Assembly (NCBI GenBank): GCA_026421105.1
Contig: JAPKDI010000064.1
Span: 1-6,836, forward strand
DNA length: 6,836 bases
Source: Alphaproteobacteria bacterium
GTDB taxonomy: Bacteria > Pseudomonadota > Alphaproteobacteria > SHVP01
Direction of reading: 5' to 3'
The notes under the pieces are model-generated. The model was not told the origin of the DNA. It saw only the letters and a program-made list of their open reading frames with translations, and ran no database searches. Of the stretch, positions 6,801-6,836 are shown piece after piece (the stretch's first letter is position 1; every line of letters begins with the position of its first letter). The translations under genes and the position numbers were made by a program.

Positions 6801-6836
6801 TTTCGCTTTCGCCGCTTTGTGAGGTGCTCATAGTTT

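Larger units (their letters stand above)
6111..6836. other. No intact gene; probable decayed coding region
   Basis: About 725 bp without a long open frame. On the minus strand three adjacent frames look protein-like, with G/C-rich third positions and sensible composition: 6533-6730, 6285-6527 and 6121-6309. Each is in a different register and cut by stops. The order and shared strand suggest one or two genes broken by frameshifts, lying just upstream of the hydrolase gene. A short start-like peptide also begins with ATG at 6831 (MSTSQSGESE) and stops after 25 residues. The opposite strand gives partly plausible frames in the complementary register, so strand assignment is not certain. I recognise no family. 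Confidence 0.5.

Overview
The window is a piece of a bacterial chromosome with moderately high GC, strong G/C preference at third codon positions, and TTG/GTG starts alongside ATG. The protein families fit an environmental Pseudomonadota (perhaps an alphaproteobacterium), but there is no rRNA, tRNA or marker gene to settle this. Five protein-coding genes are well supported. Two other stretches look like the wreckage of older genes. I see no CRISPR array, tRNA, rRNA, insertion sequence or phage gene.

Layout, left to right. Bases 1-1494 (+) hold the 3' part of a membrane-anchored, spermidine-synthase-like protein; its start lies outside the window. It meets head-on, with an 8-bp overlap, an unrecognised four-helix membrane protein (1487-2134, -). 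Between that gene and the next is a gap of about 320 bp, which holds a plus-strand remnant of an OmpA/MotB-type peptidoglycan-binding domain. Next come two tandem, clearly paralogous major facilitator superfamily (MFS) transporters (2459-3655 and 3652-4845, both -), whose stop and start overlap by 4 bp. Upstream of them on the same strand lies a SxxK serine hydrolase of the class C beta-lactamase/EstB type (4938-6089, -). Bases 6111-6836 contain no intact gene but carry several protein-like minus-strand frames broken by stops, plus two adjacent inverted repeats; this is most likely a decayed gene or genes.

How the genes may work together: the hydrolase and the two transporters are co-directional, with a 92-bp gap and then a 4-bp overlap, so they plausibly form one transcription unit. 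In it, a cytoplasmic ester or amide hydrolase would be paired with two related transporters for a small molecule. The substrate cannot be read from the sequence. The plus-strand synthase-like gene and its convergent neighbour appear to be independent of this unit. I did not find convincing evidence of a wholly new system. The most interesting signals are the coupled MFS pair, the OmpA-domain remnant and the decayed region upstream of the hydrolase.
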